Source: Morganella psychrotolerans (GTDB lineage: Bacteria > Pseudomonadota > Gammaproteobacteria > Enterobacterales > Enterobacteriaceae). Taken from it: a DNA stretch of 64,000 bases. The notes under the pieces are model-generated. The model was not told the DNA's origin. It was given only the letters and a program-made list of their open reading frames with translations, and did not search any database. The DNA lies in the NCBI RefSeq assembly GCF_001676055.1, contig NZ_LZEX01000003.1:1-64000 (forward strand), given 5' to 3'. A program made the position numbers and the translations under genes. Positions 52,846-60,201 of this stretch are shown one piece after another. The number at the start of each line of letters is the position of its first letter. The first letter of the stretch is position 1.

Positions 52846-54624
52846 ATGGGTATTTATAACTCTCTGCCTGTCGTTGCGTGTGCCCTGAGTGATCAGTTCG
52901 GTGTGAACGTAACGGTTGGTGGTTCTACGGCTTATGCTTCTCAGCAAGGTAATTCATTCACTATCAACATCCCGTTCTACCAGGATGCTGAAAAGTTGTC
53001 TGACGTCCTTCTGGGTTATTTGGTTCACGAAGCGGCGCATGTCAAATACACAGAGTTTCCGATTCTGGTAGATGGCATTCCTGCTCGCGCCAAACAAGGC
53101 TACAACCCAAGTGTGCTTCATCAATTGGTCAACATAACCGAAGACCTTCGTATTGAACGTGCGATTGGCCGTCGTTTCCCTGGTGTGCCTTCATTTCTCA
53201 AAGCGTTAAATCACTTTGTCTTTAATGAGGATACGCAACCAACTGATGATCCTGCTGTAGCGTTTATCAACGGTTTGCTCTTGTGTGGTTTCAAACGTTA
53301 TCACGCGCTGAACATACCTGTTGAGCAAGCCCAAGCAGACTTCATTCGCTTGTTCGGCCAAAACATGTTTGATACAGCGATGGACATTCTCGGTTTGGCG
53401 ATTAACGCGCCTTCCATTGCCGACTGTCTGGATATTTCCTGTCGTCTTTACGACCTTGCAGTAGATGCTTTTAACGATAATCAACAAGACCAACAAGATC
53501 TGCCTCCAGAGGCCGGTGGCGACTCTCAATCTGAACCAAACAGTGATAACTCACAGCCTGGCGATGATAGCGATAGCTCCAACTCCAGTGCAGATGCTGA
53601 CGGTGATTCTTCTGACGGCCAACCGTCTCAAGACTCCTCCTCTCAGCCTGGTAATAAGCCTGAAAACGGTAACAACACTGCTTCTGGCAGTGATGCTTCC
53701 ACCAGCGCTTCTTCCAGCCCAACGTCTTCTAAATCCGGCCATTCGGACCCTTTTGCCAATATCACTGATGATGATCTCAACGAGGTAATTAAAGGTGCAG
53801 GTGAACGTTTGAATGACTGCATTAAAGACAACGTTTCTCCAAGTGAACGTACTCCTGCTGCTACCCCATTCGGAATTGCACCGGCTAAGCGTCACGCAAC
53901 CACTGAGGTTTCGGTTCTCCGAGGTGTTCAGGCTGCTTCTGGCCTTCGTCAGTCAATGCATGGGCTTCTTCAGGGAATGCAACAAACTCGTCGTACACAC
54001 AAAGAAACAGGTCGCGTAATGGATACGCGTCGTCTGACTTCGGCTCTCTTAGGAGAAACTAAGTTATTTCGTCACAAATCCAAAGCGGTTGAGTTCAATT
54101 CTGCCTTTACAGTTCTGCTTGATTCAAGCAGTTCTCTGGGTTCTGACATGGTTGAAGCTGAAGCGGCTGTTGTCTCCTTGCTCTTTGCACTGGACGGCAT
54201 CAAAGGCGTTACAACTTCTGCTTATCATTTCCCACATGCCACCACGAATAATGTTGGCTTGCTAAAAGCGCGTGAACAAAGCTTCAGGGCTGCGGTTAAC
54301 GCAAAGCAATTTGGTATTAGCTCAAATGGTTGCACTCCACTGGAACAAGCTTTATGGCCTGCATTCAGTGATTTGTTAAACGCTCGTGCTGATCGCCATG
54401 TCATGGTCGTGGTCACTGACGGCAAGCCCGATAACTCGGAGCCGGTCATTCAGATGGTCAAGGACGCGAAAAAAGAAGGTGTGATTGTTATTGGCATTGG
54501 CTTTGGCTGTGCTAAAGCAAGCCTCATGACTTCTTTATTCGATGATACTGGTGTTGCTGTAGGTTCTGTCACTGCCCTCCGTGGAAAACTTCTCGAAGTC
54601 ACCCGCAAAGCTTTAACTCGTTAA
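52846..54624 (+). CDS. CobT-like VWA protein with HExxH metallopeptidase-like motif
   Basis: The N-terminal part contains LVHEAAHVKYTEF (HEXXH, about 61-65) followed by NITEDLRIERAIGRRFPG, the arrangement of VWA-linked putative metallopeptidases. A Ser/Asp-rich low-complexity linker spans about 210-300. The C-terminal VWA domain has the MIDAS residues DSSSSLGS (about 425) and VVTDGKPDN. AAA+/VWA pairs of the MoxR kind insert metals or remodel targets. The HExxH raises the possibility of a regulated protease. The TAAATCTATTAA motif precedes GAGGT. Confidence 0.8.
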   Translation: MGIYNSLPVVACALSDQFGVNVTVGGSTAYASQQGNSFTINIPFYQDAEKLSDVLLGYLVHEAAHVKYTEFPILVDGIPARAKQGYNPSVLHQLVNITEDLRIERAIGRRFPGVPSFLKALNHFVFNEDTQPTDDPAVAFINGLLLCGFKRYHALNIPVEQAQADFIRLFGQNMFDTAMDILGLAINAPSIADCLDISCRLYDLAVDAFNDNQQDQQDLPPEAGGDSQSEPNSDNSQPGDDSDSSNSSADADGDSSDGQPSQDSSSQPGNKPENGNNTASGSDASTSASSSPTSSKSGHSDPFANITDDDLNEVIKGAGERLNDCIKDNVSPSERTPAATPFGIAPAKRHATTEVSVLRGVQAASGLRQSMHGLLQGMQQTRRTHKETGRVMDTRRLTSALLGETKLFRHKSKAVEFNSAFTVLLDSSSSLGSDMVEAEAAVVSLLFALDGIKGVTTSAYHFPHATTNNVGLLKAREQSFRAAVNAKQFGISSNGCTPLEQALWPAFSDLLNARADRHVMVVVTDGKPDNSEPVIQMVKDAKKEGVIVIGIGFGCAKASLMTSLFDDTGVAVGSVTALRGKLLEVTRKALTR

Positions 54625-54722
54625 TTTTAAAACTTTCCTAAACCAACCCTTCGCCTCCTGCCTTGCATGAGGTCGGGTTTTTAAATCCTAAATTTATTTT
54701 AAATCTATTAAAGGTGTTCAAA

Positions 54723-55208
54723 ATGACTATGTCCAAAAAAGCTGTTGCTCATGAGAACCAACTGTCCTTCAACGAACTGTTTGAAGCTGATGACCGTACT
54801 TATGAAGCAATTTGCGTTGCCAAAGATGACCGCTATGAACTGCGTTATTCGCAACAGATGGCCTACGAAATTATCCGTGACTCTCTGTACATCATGACGG
54901 CTCCTAGAAGTAATGTTGAACAGCGTGTTGATGAAATTCTCTGGTTCTTCTCTGATAAAAATCAGTCAGACCTTTGTTCTTTCACCAGCTGCTGCTTCTT
55001 CGCCAAACTAGATCCCGAAGAGACTCGTATGAGTGTACTGCACCGCTGGAAGCATGACCTGGCTGAACAAGACCGTTTGATTCAGTCCAAGCACTACGAT
55101 GCACCATCCAATATGGACTTCGTTGAATCACAGCGTCGCGGTTTCCAAAAATACAAGAAAGCGTTCTATCACTACTACCCGAATGAAGCGGCTCGGAAGT
55201 GTGCATAA
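54723..55208 (+). CDS. Hypothetical protein, 161 aa
   Basis: The motif TAAATCTATTAA and AAGG precede the ATG at 54723. Cytoplasmic, charged and aromatic-rich, with a Cys group SFTSCCFF in the middle and a helical basic C-terminus. No recognised domain. It ends at a strong hairpin (55222). Part of the unknown-gene run behind the CobT-like gene. Confidence 0.55.
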   Translation: MTMSKKAVAHENQLSFNELFEADDRTYEAICVAKDDRYELRYSQQMAYEIIRDSLYIMTAPRSNVEQRVDEILWFFSDKNQSDLCSFTSCCFFAKLDPEETRMSVLHRWKHDLAEQDRLIQSKHYDAPSNMDFVESQRRGFQKYKKAFYHYYPNEAARKCA

Positions 55209-55221
55209 GTGCTTTAAACAT

Positions 55222-55250
55222 AACGCTGGCAACCGCCAGCGTTCTATTTT
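55222..55250 (+). terminator. Terminator-like hairpin
   Basis: AACGCTGGC/GCCAGCGTT stem followed by a T-rich tail. Confidence 0.7.
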
Positions 55251-55268
55251 CTCTTGGAGATATTCATC

Positions 55269-55586
55269 ATGGCTAAATATATTAATTTTGATACTTCTGT
55301 CGTTGAACCACAAAGCAGTTTTACTGTTGAAATGATTGATGATCTTGTTGGGTATGTGCAAGACAATTCACCTTCTGGTCGCAGTATTAGCTTGTTTGAT
55401 ACGCTGCCTGTATTTGAAGAGACTTTCGTGATCAATACGTATCACCCGATGGCTCCGGATTCACTGGAAATACACTTTTTCCGTGATGATGCAGGTAATT
55501 GGTGGCCGTACATGACCGTTGACGCGCTGTGTTTAGTGAACAAGTTAACGGCTTATGGTTATGGCCTGATGGACTCTGAGGGTTAA
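55269..55586 (+). CDS. Hypothetical small acidic protein, 105 aa
   Basis: TTGGAG lies ten bases before the ATG at 55269. Acidic and soluble, rich in aromatic residues, with no known motif. Three bases separate it from the next small gene, so the two form a unit. Confidence 0.5.
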   Translation: MAKYINFDTSVVEPQSSFTVEMIDDLVGYVQDNSPSGRSISLFDTLPVFEETFVINTYHPMAPDSLEIHFFRDDAGNWWPYMTVDALCLVNKLTAYGYGLMDSEG

Positions 55587-55589
55587 GCT

Positions 55590-55817
55590 ATGCTGATACC
55601 TTATGTGTCTTTCACGTCAAACAAGCGTGCTTTTCTCATCCGTGAAACATCAATAGCTCAGTCCTGGCCGGATAGTCGCCACGCTGATGTTGAAACCTTT
55701 GTGCTCTCTACCGGCAAAGTGCTTCGCGCCACCGACATTAAACGTTTTAACTTCATTGATATCGCTGCACATCAGGAACCTATTCCTGTTGCAGTAAACG
55801 ATAATATTAACTTCTGA
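55590..55817 (+). CDS. Hypothetical small protein, 75 aa
   Basis: GAGGGTTAA gives the ribosome site at the end of the previous gene. Soluble beta-rich sequence without motifs; unknown family. A hairpin follows. Confidence 0.5.
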   Translation: MLIPYVSFTSNKRAFLIRETSIAQSWPDSRHADVETFVLSTGKVLRATDIKRFNFIDIAAHQEPIPVAVNDNINF

Positions 55818-55822
55818 AAAGC

Positions 55823-55850
55823 AAGGGCCCCTTAGTGGGCCTTTCGTTTT
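55823..55850 (+). terminator. Terminator-like hairpin
   Basis: AAGGGCCC pairs imperfectly with GGGCCTTT, with a T-rich tail. Confidence 0.55.
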
Positions 55851-55860
55851 GGTGAACTGT

Positions 55861-56121
55861 ATGAGTGCTTGTGCATTGATTGAATACAATAATGCCTCCG
55901 CAAAACTGCGTGGCGTTGTCGTTCCTGGTGATGAGGTTTGTGTCAAATACGCTTTATCCCGCTGGGCAGTGATTGCATTTCGTATCCGCAATACAGACGA
56001 CAAATTCACCCGCATACCGGTTGAAGATTGGATTGAAGGCATTCAGGCAACTGTTAACCCTTCACCTTCTCGCGATCGCATCCTGTCCGCTTTGGCTCGT
56101 TGCAAGCCCGGTATTTTTTAA
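55861..56121 (+). CDS. Hypothetical small protein, 86 aa
   Basis: Starts only 11 bases after the hairpin, with a weak GGTGA site. Contains three cysteines and a beta-rich middle; no known domain. Unknown function. Confidence 0.45.
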   Translation: MSACALIEYNNASAKLRGVVVPGDEVCVKYALSRWAVIAFRIRNTDDKFTRIPVEDWIEGIQATVNPSPSRDRILSALARCKPGIF

Positions 56122-56156
56122 CTTCCTAAATTTATAAATCTATTAACGAGGTACGT

Positions 56157-56546
56157 ATGTCTCATTCTATCGAACTGAGCAATTACGGTTTTGTGTCTGA
56201 AAAAATGTCCCTTTGGCCCGTTTCTGAAATTCAGGAGCGCGCTGATTTGGCATTAATTCATGCAGACATGGTGACAGTAAGCTTGCTTAATGATCGTGGA
56301 CTTGGCATTGCCAATACTGCGTTTGGTGTTAATCAAAACGAATCCCAGGTGCTAAAGCTTGCGACGCGTTTTGCGTATTGTTGTGCATGTGGCCGTTTTT
56401 CCGAACCGAGCCTTGACCATCTCAAAGATGAGATAGTTAAGATTGGCCGGAAATTGTGTTCCAAGTTTTTCGACTCAACGATGGCTGAGGCTATTCGTTT
56501 CGTGGCACATGAGCCCGAGTTCATGAAAGAACAACGTGTTTGGTAA
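56157..56546 (+). CDS. Hypothetical protein, 129 aa
   Basis: Preceded by TAAATCTATTAACGAGGT, the last copy of the leader motif. Cytoplasmic, mixed fold, with a short Cys stretch YCCACG near residue 75. No family recognised. Confidence 0.5.
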   Translation: MSHSIELSNYGFVSEKMSLWPVSEIQERADLALIHADMVTVSLLNDRGLGIANTAFGVNQNESQVLKLATRFAYCCACGRFSEPSLDHLKDEIVKIGRKLCSKFFDSTMAEAIRFVAHEPEFMKEQRVW

Positions 56547-56584
56547 TCCTTACCCCATCACTTTTATCTACAGGAGTATTTCTC

Positions 56585-57094
56585 ATGCGTTACGTTACCT
56601 CTGACAATAGCTACACGACTACCTTCCCTATCGCTGTCCGCAATGTCCTAATGGAAATTGTACCCGTTGATGAGGAGGATTATTCACGCGGTTCCGATTT
56701 GCGTGATGGTCATGGTGTAGTCATTAATGAAGAAACCTATATCGACATCAACCATCGTTTTGCTGATCTTGAAGGCGAGGTTCGGACATTGCTCGCAATG
56801 AACCGGAATAGTGTTGGTATTGAACAAAGTAATGACCCTGATTTCCCGTGGTTCTCGGTTAATCAAGCTTTATTGATGAACCTAGCCTTTGACCTGAACA
56901 GGGTTATTCATACTAGCCTGTACCTGGATTTGTTTAAGAAAAATGCGTTCTGCGCACAAATGCTGGTGAGCATCGTGGAAATGGCTAAAGCTGTTTTTGC
57001 TGATGATGGGAATCCCGATGTTTTCAAAGACACTATTTTTGGAGGCATCTACTCTCGTTTCAGTAATGGATTAAAAACTCGGTTGTTTAACTGA
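56585..57094 (+). CDS. Hypothetical protein, 169 aa
   Basis: CAGGAG precedes the ATG at 56585. The N-terminal part is acidic; the C-terminal part is helical and hydrophobic in places (LMNLAFDLNRVIHTSLYLDLF) but not a membrane span. Unknown family, expressed in the same run. Confidence 0.5.
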   Translation: MRYVTSDNSYTTTFPIAVRNVLMEIVPVDEEDYSRGSDLRDGHGVVINEETYIDINHRFADLEGEVRTLLAMNRNSVGIEQSNDPDFPWFSVNQALLMNLAFDLNRVIHTSLYLDLFKKNAFCAQMLVSIVEMAKAVFADDGNPDVFKDTIFGGIYSRFSNGLKTRLFN

Positions 57095-57133
57095 TTCTTT
57101 TTATCTGTCCACAATATCTCTTTTCGGTGATGT

Positions 57134-57346
57134 ATGAAAAACATTTTTAAATTCCTGCCGCTGCTTCCTGCGGTGATCATTGCAGCTTCAACGGTATTTT
57201 TCAGCTTTGACGTCATGACAATGGTCGTCATTCTTGTTGTCATATCTGTCATTGCTGCCGGTTGCGTTGCTCTGGCCGCGTATTTCATCGTACTCATCCT
57301 TCAGGATGTCTACGGTAAAATTGTGAAACTGTGTCACGCACTATAA
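57134..57346 (+). CDS. Small two-helix membrane protein, 70 aa
   Basis: Two long hydrophobic helices (about 8-27 and 32-58) with short basic ends. GGTGATGT precedes the ATG. Resembles plasmid holin-like or exclusion-type small membrane proteins only in shape; no family call. Confidence 0.5.
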   Translation: MKNIFKFLPLLPAVIIAASTVFFSFDVMTMVVILVVISVIAAGCVALAAYFIVLILQDVYGKIVKLCHAL

Positions 57347-57412
57347 CTTCCCTTTAACTTCCCCTCCGCGCAGTCTCTTGTCTGTGCATAACTTCCCTCA
57401 GTGAGCCTTAAA

Positions 57413-57586
57413 ATGAAACTTAATACCCTTCGCTTCTTCTCTCTTGTTTTTACTGTTGCTATCGCTGTTATGGTGATTGTCTTCGGTGGACATTTTGGAC
57501 TCAAGATAACTGAAGACTTTGTCATCAAAGTTCTTCTGATTGTCTCAATGCCAATCGCTTTTTCTCGCGATAAGAGAAAGTCTTAA
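57413..57586 (+). CDS. Small membrane protein, 57 aa
   Basis: Two hydrophobic helices (about 7-26 and 33-50) and a charged tail ending RDKRKS. The ribosome site before 57413 is weak, so the start is uncertain. It follows another small membrane gene and precedes a strong terminator. Confidence 0.45.
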   Translation: MKLNTLRFFSLVFTVAIAVMVIVFGGHFGLKITEDFVIKVLLIVSMPIAFSRDKRKS

Positions 57587-57610
57587 TAACCGCTAAGGGT
57601 AACTACCCTA

Positions 57611-57640
57611 AAACCTATCTTCGGATAGGGTTTTTTTTTG
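57611..57640. terminator. Terminator of the 44-57 kb block
   Basis: AACCTATC/GATAGGGTT stem with nine T, between convergent genes. Confidence 0.85.
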
Positions 57641-57656
57641 CCTTAAAAACTATTAT

Positions 57657-58523
57657 TTAATAAATGAGGTCAAATGTAACTTCAGCTTGATTTGTACGCG
57701 TTTCATCCTTTTTCCCATTTTCACCTTTGAAAAGTGTGGATGCATTTATTTCAGCTTTGGTACAGCGACCTGATTCATTCCAGCTTTTGCATGTCGTGAT
57801 GCTAGTTTCAGTTGTGAAAAGTTCCTGGACAGACGTCACACTTAGATCCCTGCCCTTATCATCGTATGAAAACTCTTCAGTAGTAGATTCAGTTTGGCTT
57901 TTAATTAGACGACCATCTTCATCATAAAAATATTTTTTAACGGAATTATCCGTTGGGAGCGTGCCTAACTGGATTGTTTCCGATACCTTTCCATCTTCGT
58001 TGACCTTGTATTTAGTTATGGATGACCCTTTAGTTTCCTCGCCACTAACAACAGTATCTGAGCTGTCAATAGCTTTATTGATCTTCCCTTTCTCGTCAGT
58101 TAAAAACTGACCTTTGACTTTTTGTTGCACAAGGTCTATCTCTTTACCGTCCTTATCGATAATGGACATTTTAAACCCAAATTCATAATCCCAGTCTTTT
58201 CCTGTTTTATTCATACTAACTTGTGAGTCGCTAATCAACACATGGTCATTATTCTTGAATTTTTTTGTTTGATTGCCTTTCATCGAGAGTAGTGCGCCAC
58301 ATTCATCAAACTTCACTGTAGAGTCACCATTTAGATAATCGTCAATTCCTTTTATTCGCACCTTCATTTCTTTTAAAGAGTCATTAGGCCCTATTTCTTC
58401 AAATAAAATGAAATTATTAAATGCATTGGTTTGAACTACCTCTTTCATGCAATTGGCCTCATTCGCAAATGAGGTGCAGCTAGAGGTCAATAACAATAGG
58501 CATGCAAAATGTATTTTTTTCAT
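57657..58523 (-). CDS. Secreted protein, probable lipoprotein, 288 aa
   Basis: The N-terminus MKKIHFACLLLLTSSC looks like a lipoprotein signal, with a non-ideal lipobox TSSC. The mature part is rich in Lys, Asp and Thr, with short repeats of YDEDGRL/YDDKGRD type (YD-like). This and the Cys pair near the end resemble YnfC-like lipoproteins, but only loosely. AT-rich compared with tra genes, so perhaps acquired separately. Single gene, divergent from the traF block. Confidence 0.5.
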   Translation of the reverse strand: MKKIHFACLLLLTSSCTSFANEANCMKEVVQTNAFNNFILFEEIGPNDSLKEMKVRIKGIDDYLNGDSTVKFDECGALLSMKGNQTKKFKNNDHVLISDSQVSMNKTGKDWDYEFGFKMSIIDKDGKEIDLVQQKVKGQFLTDEKGKINKAIDSSDTVVSGEETKGSSITKYKVNEDGKVSETIQLGTLPTDNSVKKYFYDEDGRLIKSQTESTTEEFSYDDKGRDLSVTSVQELFTTETSITTCKSWNESGRCTKAEINASTLFKGENGKKDETRTNQAEVTFDLIY

Positions 58524-58804
58524 TGAGGTTTCCCTCCCCTAAGTAAAAGTAGAAAACTACACTTATAAATAATTATTATTGAATTATGCATTACCTAATC
58601 ATTTGTTTACCAGAAGAAATAGAAAAGCCCAAAACACTCTCCCACTCCGCCTTAAAAAGTAAACATAACGAACACAACAACTGATTTCATGTAAGCCCTG
58701 TATCCACGCCGTTTTTGGCCTCGTTTTGCTGGCCTTTTTTGCCGTATTCCTTTCCTGCGTATGACAAAATGACCGCTCATTGATTCATCAGATGAGGGAA
58801 TTTG
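58524..58804 (+). promoter_or_regulatory. Promoter region of the traF block with activator-like box
   Basis: CCTCGTTTTGCTGGCCTTTT at 58720-58739 repeats the box found before dsbC. TATGAC at 58760-58765 can serve as -10. The rest is AT-rich with no gene seen. Confidence 0.5.
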
Positions 58805-59143
58805 ATGAAGCTTTTAGTTTGTGCTCACAACCGCTCGATGCTCATGCCTGTTTTTAAGTTACCTGCCCTGCTCTGCACTGATTCTAACCGACTCAGCCTG
58901 CAACGAGAACTGGAGCGCAAGTACGGCGGACGCATGACACTTGATGAAGCCTGTAAGGAGATTGGTATCAAACCTGAAAGCATCATTAAGAAAATCGGGC
59001 AGCAAAGATACCGACACTATCAACTGTGCCAACTGCTGGAAAAAGCCCGAGTGTTTAAAGGGAAAAACTCTTTTTTTTGGACAGACAGGATAGCGGAAAT
59101 TCTTACCAAAGGTAATGAAGATGAAATTCCAAAATTTCAGTAA
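58805..59143 (+). CDS. Small HTH-like protein, 112 aa
   Basis: The ATG at 58805 follows AGGGAA. The segment GGRMTLDEACKEIGIKPESIIKKIG (about 43-66) has the helix-turn-helix shape of excisionase/MerR-like DNA-binding folds. It overlaps traF by 23 bases and is cotranscribed with it, so it may regulate transfer or bind oriT-side DNA. Unknown family. Confidence 0.55.
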   Translation: MKLLVCAHNRSMLMPVFKLPALLCTDSNRLSLQRELERKYGGRMTLDEACKEIGIKPESIIKKIGQQRYRHYQLCQLLEKARVFKGKNSFFWTDRIAEILTKGNEDEIPKFQ

Positions 59144-60179
59144 AAAAGTCATCGCTACCCTGGTGTTTGGGGTGCTCTCTGCTCATGCGGTAGCAGAGAG
59201 TGGCAAAGAAAAACCAAAAGCTACTAACGGTCAAGTCACCGCTGGTGGCACCTCATTTATTGATGGAAAAGAAGAAGGTTGGTTCTGGAAAAAGATGCAT
59301 CCTGAACCACCTGAAGAAATCGAACCTGAGCCTACGGTCGCGAAAGCGGACAAAACCGAAGAACAGGACAAACAAATGCCCGTTCCTGAGCCTTCCGTTG
59401 CGATTGCAGCAGAGGAAGGGCCAGAAGCGTTTACTGTGGCCTGGTACCGTGAAAACGTTCAGAAATTGCGTGACCGTGCAATCGATGAGCCCACTCAGGA
59501 AAACGTCCGGGCCTATTACCTTGCTCAGCGTATTATGCTGGACAAAGCAAGCCGGTTCACTGATATGGCTCGTTTGGTTACGTCCACAGATCCGCTGATT
59601 GATGAAAGTAGTCGTCGCTCTACGTCCACCTTCGGCGCAATGGACCAGTCTGCTGAGGCCGAGAAAAACTCGCGACTGGTCATCAAAGACATTGCTACGC
59701 GCGCAGGGGTATTTTTCTTCTTTCGAGGCGAAGATTGCTCAATCTGTGTGAAACAAGCGGCAGTCATGAATACGTTCACCTATATGACAGGAATGAAAGT
59801 GATTCCTATTTCGATTGATGGCAAACCAATGCCTGGGAACATCATGGAGAACTGGCGTGCCGATTCTGGGCAAGCTGCTAAGTTGCAGATTACCAATACT
59901 CCCGCGCTCGCACTGGCTATTCCACCAGAGGCGACACGCATCCTTTCGTTCGGGCCTCTCAGTGCTGATCAATTGATATCCCGCACCATCATGATTTCGC
60001 ATGACTCAGGGCTCATCACCAATGAGCAATACAAGAGCACGCTTCCATATAACGACAATGGATATATCGACTCAAACATTCTGAAGGACATGCCGGGCGA
60101 GTACCTAGAAAACTCTGACGACTTCATTAAATACATTCAGAAGAAATCTGGATATGCAGCGTCTACTAAGACGAAATAA
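59121..60179 (+). CDS. traF: TraF, periplasmic thioredoxin-fold pilus assembly protein
   Basis: AAAGG eight bases before supports the ATG at 59121. A signal peptide (about 1-26, AVA) leads to a charged Pro/Glu linker (60-105) and a thioredoxin-like domain (about 190-290) with FFFFRGEDCSICVKQ (a CxxC site, CSIC) and cis-Pro NTPALAL. F TraF lacks the CxxC, while many relatives keep it. At 352 residues it is longer than F TraF (about 250). It precedes traH. Confidence 0.9.
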   Translation: MKFQNFSKKVIATLVFGVLSAHAVAESGKEKPKATNGQVTAGGTSFIDGKEEGWFWKKMHPEPPEEIEPEPTVAKADKTEEQDKQMPVPEPSVAIAAEEGPEAFTVAWYRENVQKLRDRAIDEPTQENVRAYYLAQRIMLDKASRFTDMARLVTSTDPLIDESSRRSTSTFGAMDQSAEAEKNSRLVIKDIATRAGVFFFFRGEDCSICVKQAAVMNTFTYMTGMKVIPISIDGKPMPGNIMENWRADSGQAAKLQITNTPALALAIPPEATRILSFGPLSADQLISRTIMISHDSGLITNEQYKSTLPYNDNGYIDSNILKDMPGEYLENSDDFIKYIQKKSGYAASTKTK

Positions 60180-60201
60180 CAGTAGTGGGGGTAAGATCAA
60201 A

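Noticed and set aside
50324-54624. Cobalamin (cobaltochelatase) pathway
   Set aside because: The CobS- and CobT-like proteins have no other cob genes around them and sit in a conserved conjugative backbone, so a chelatase role is not supported.
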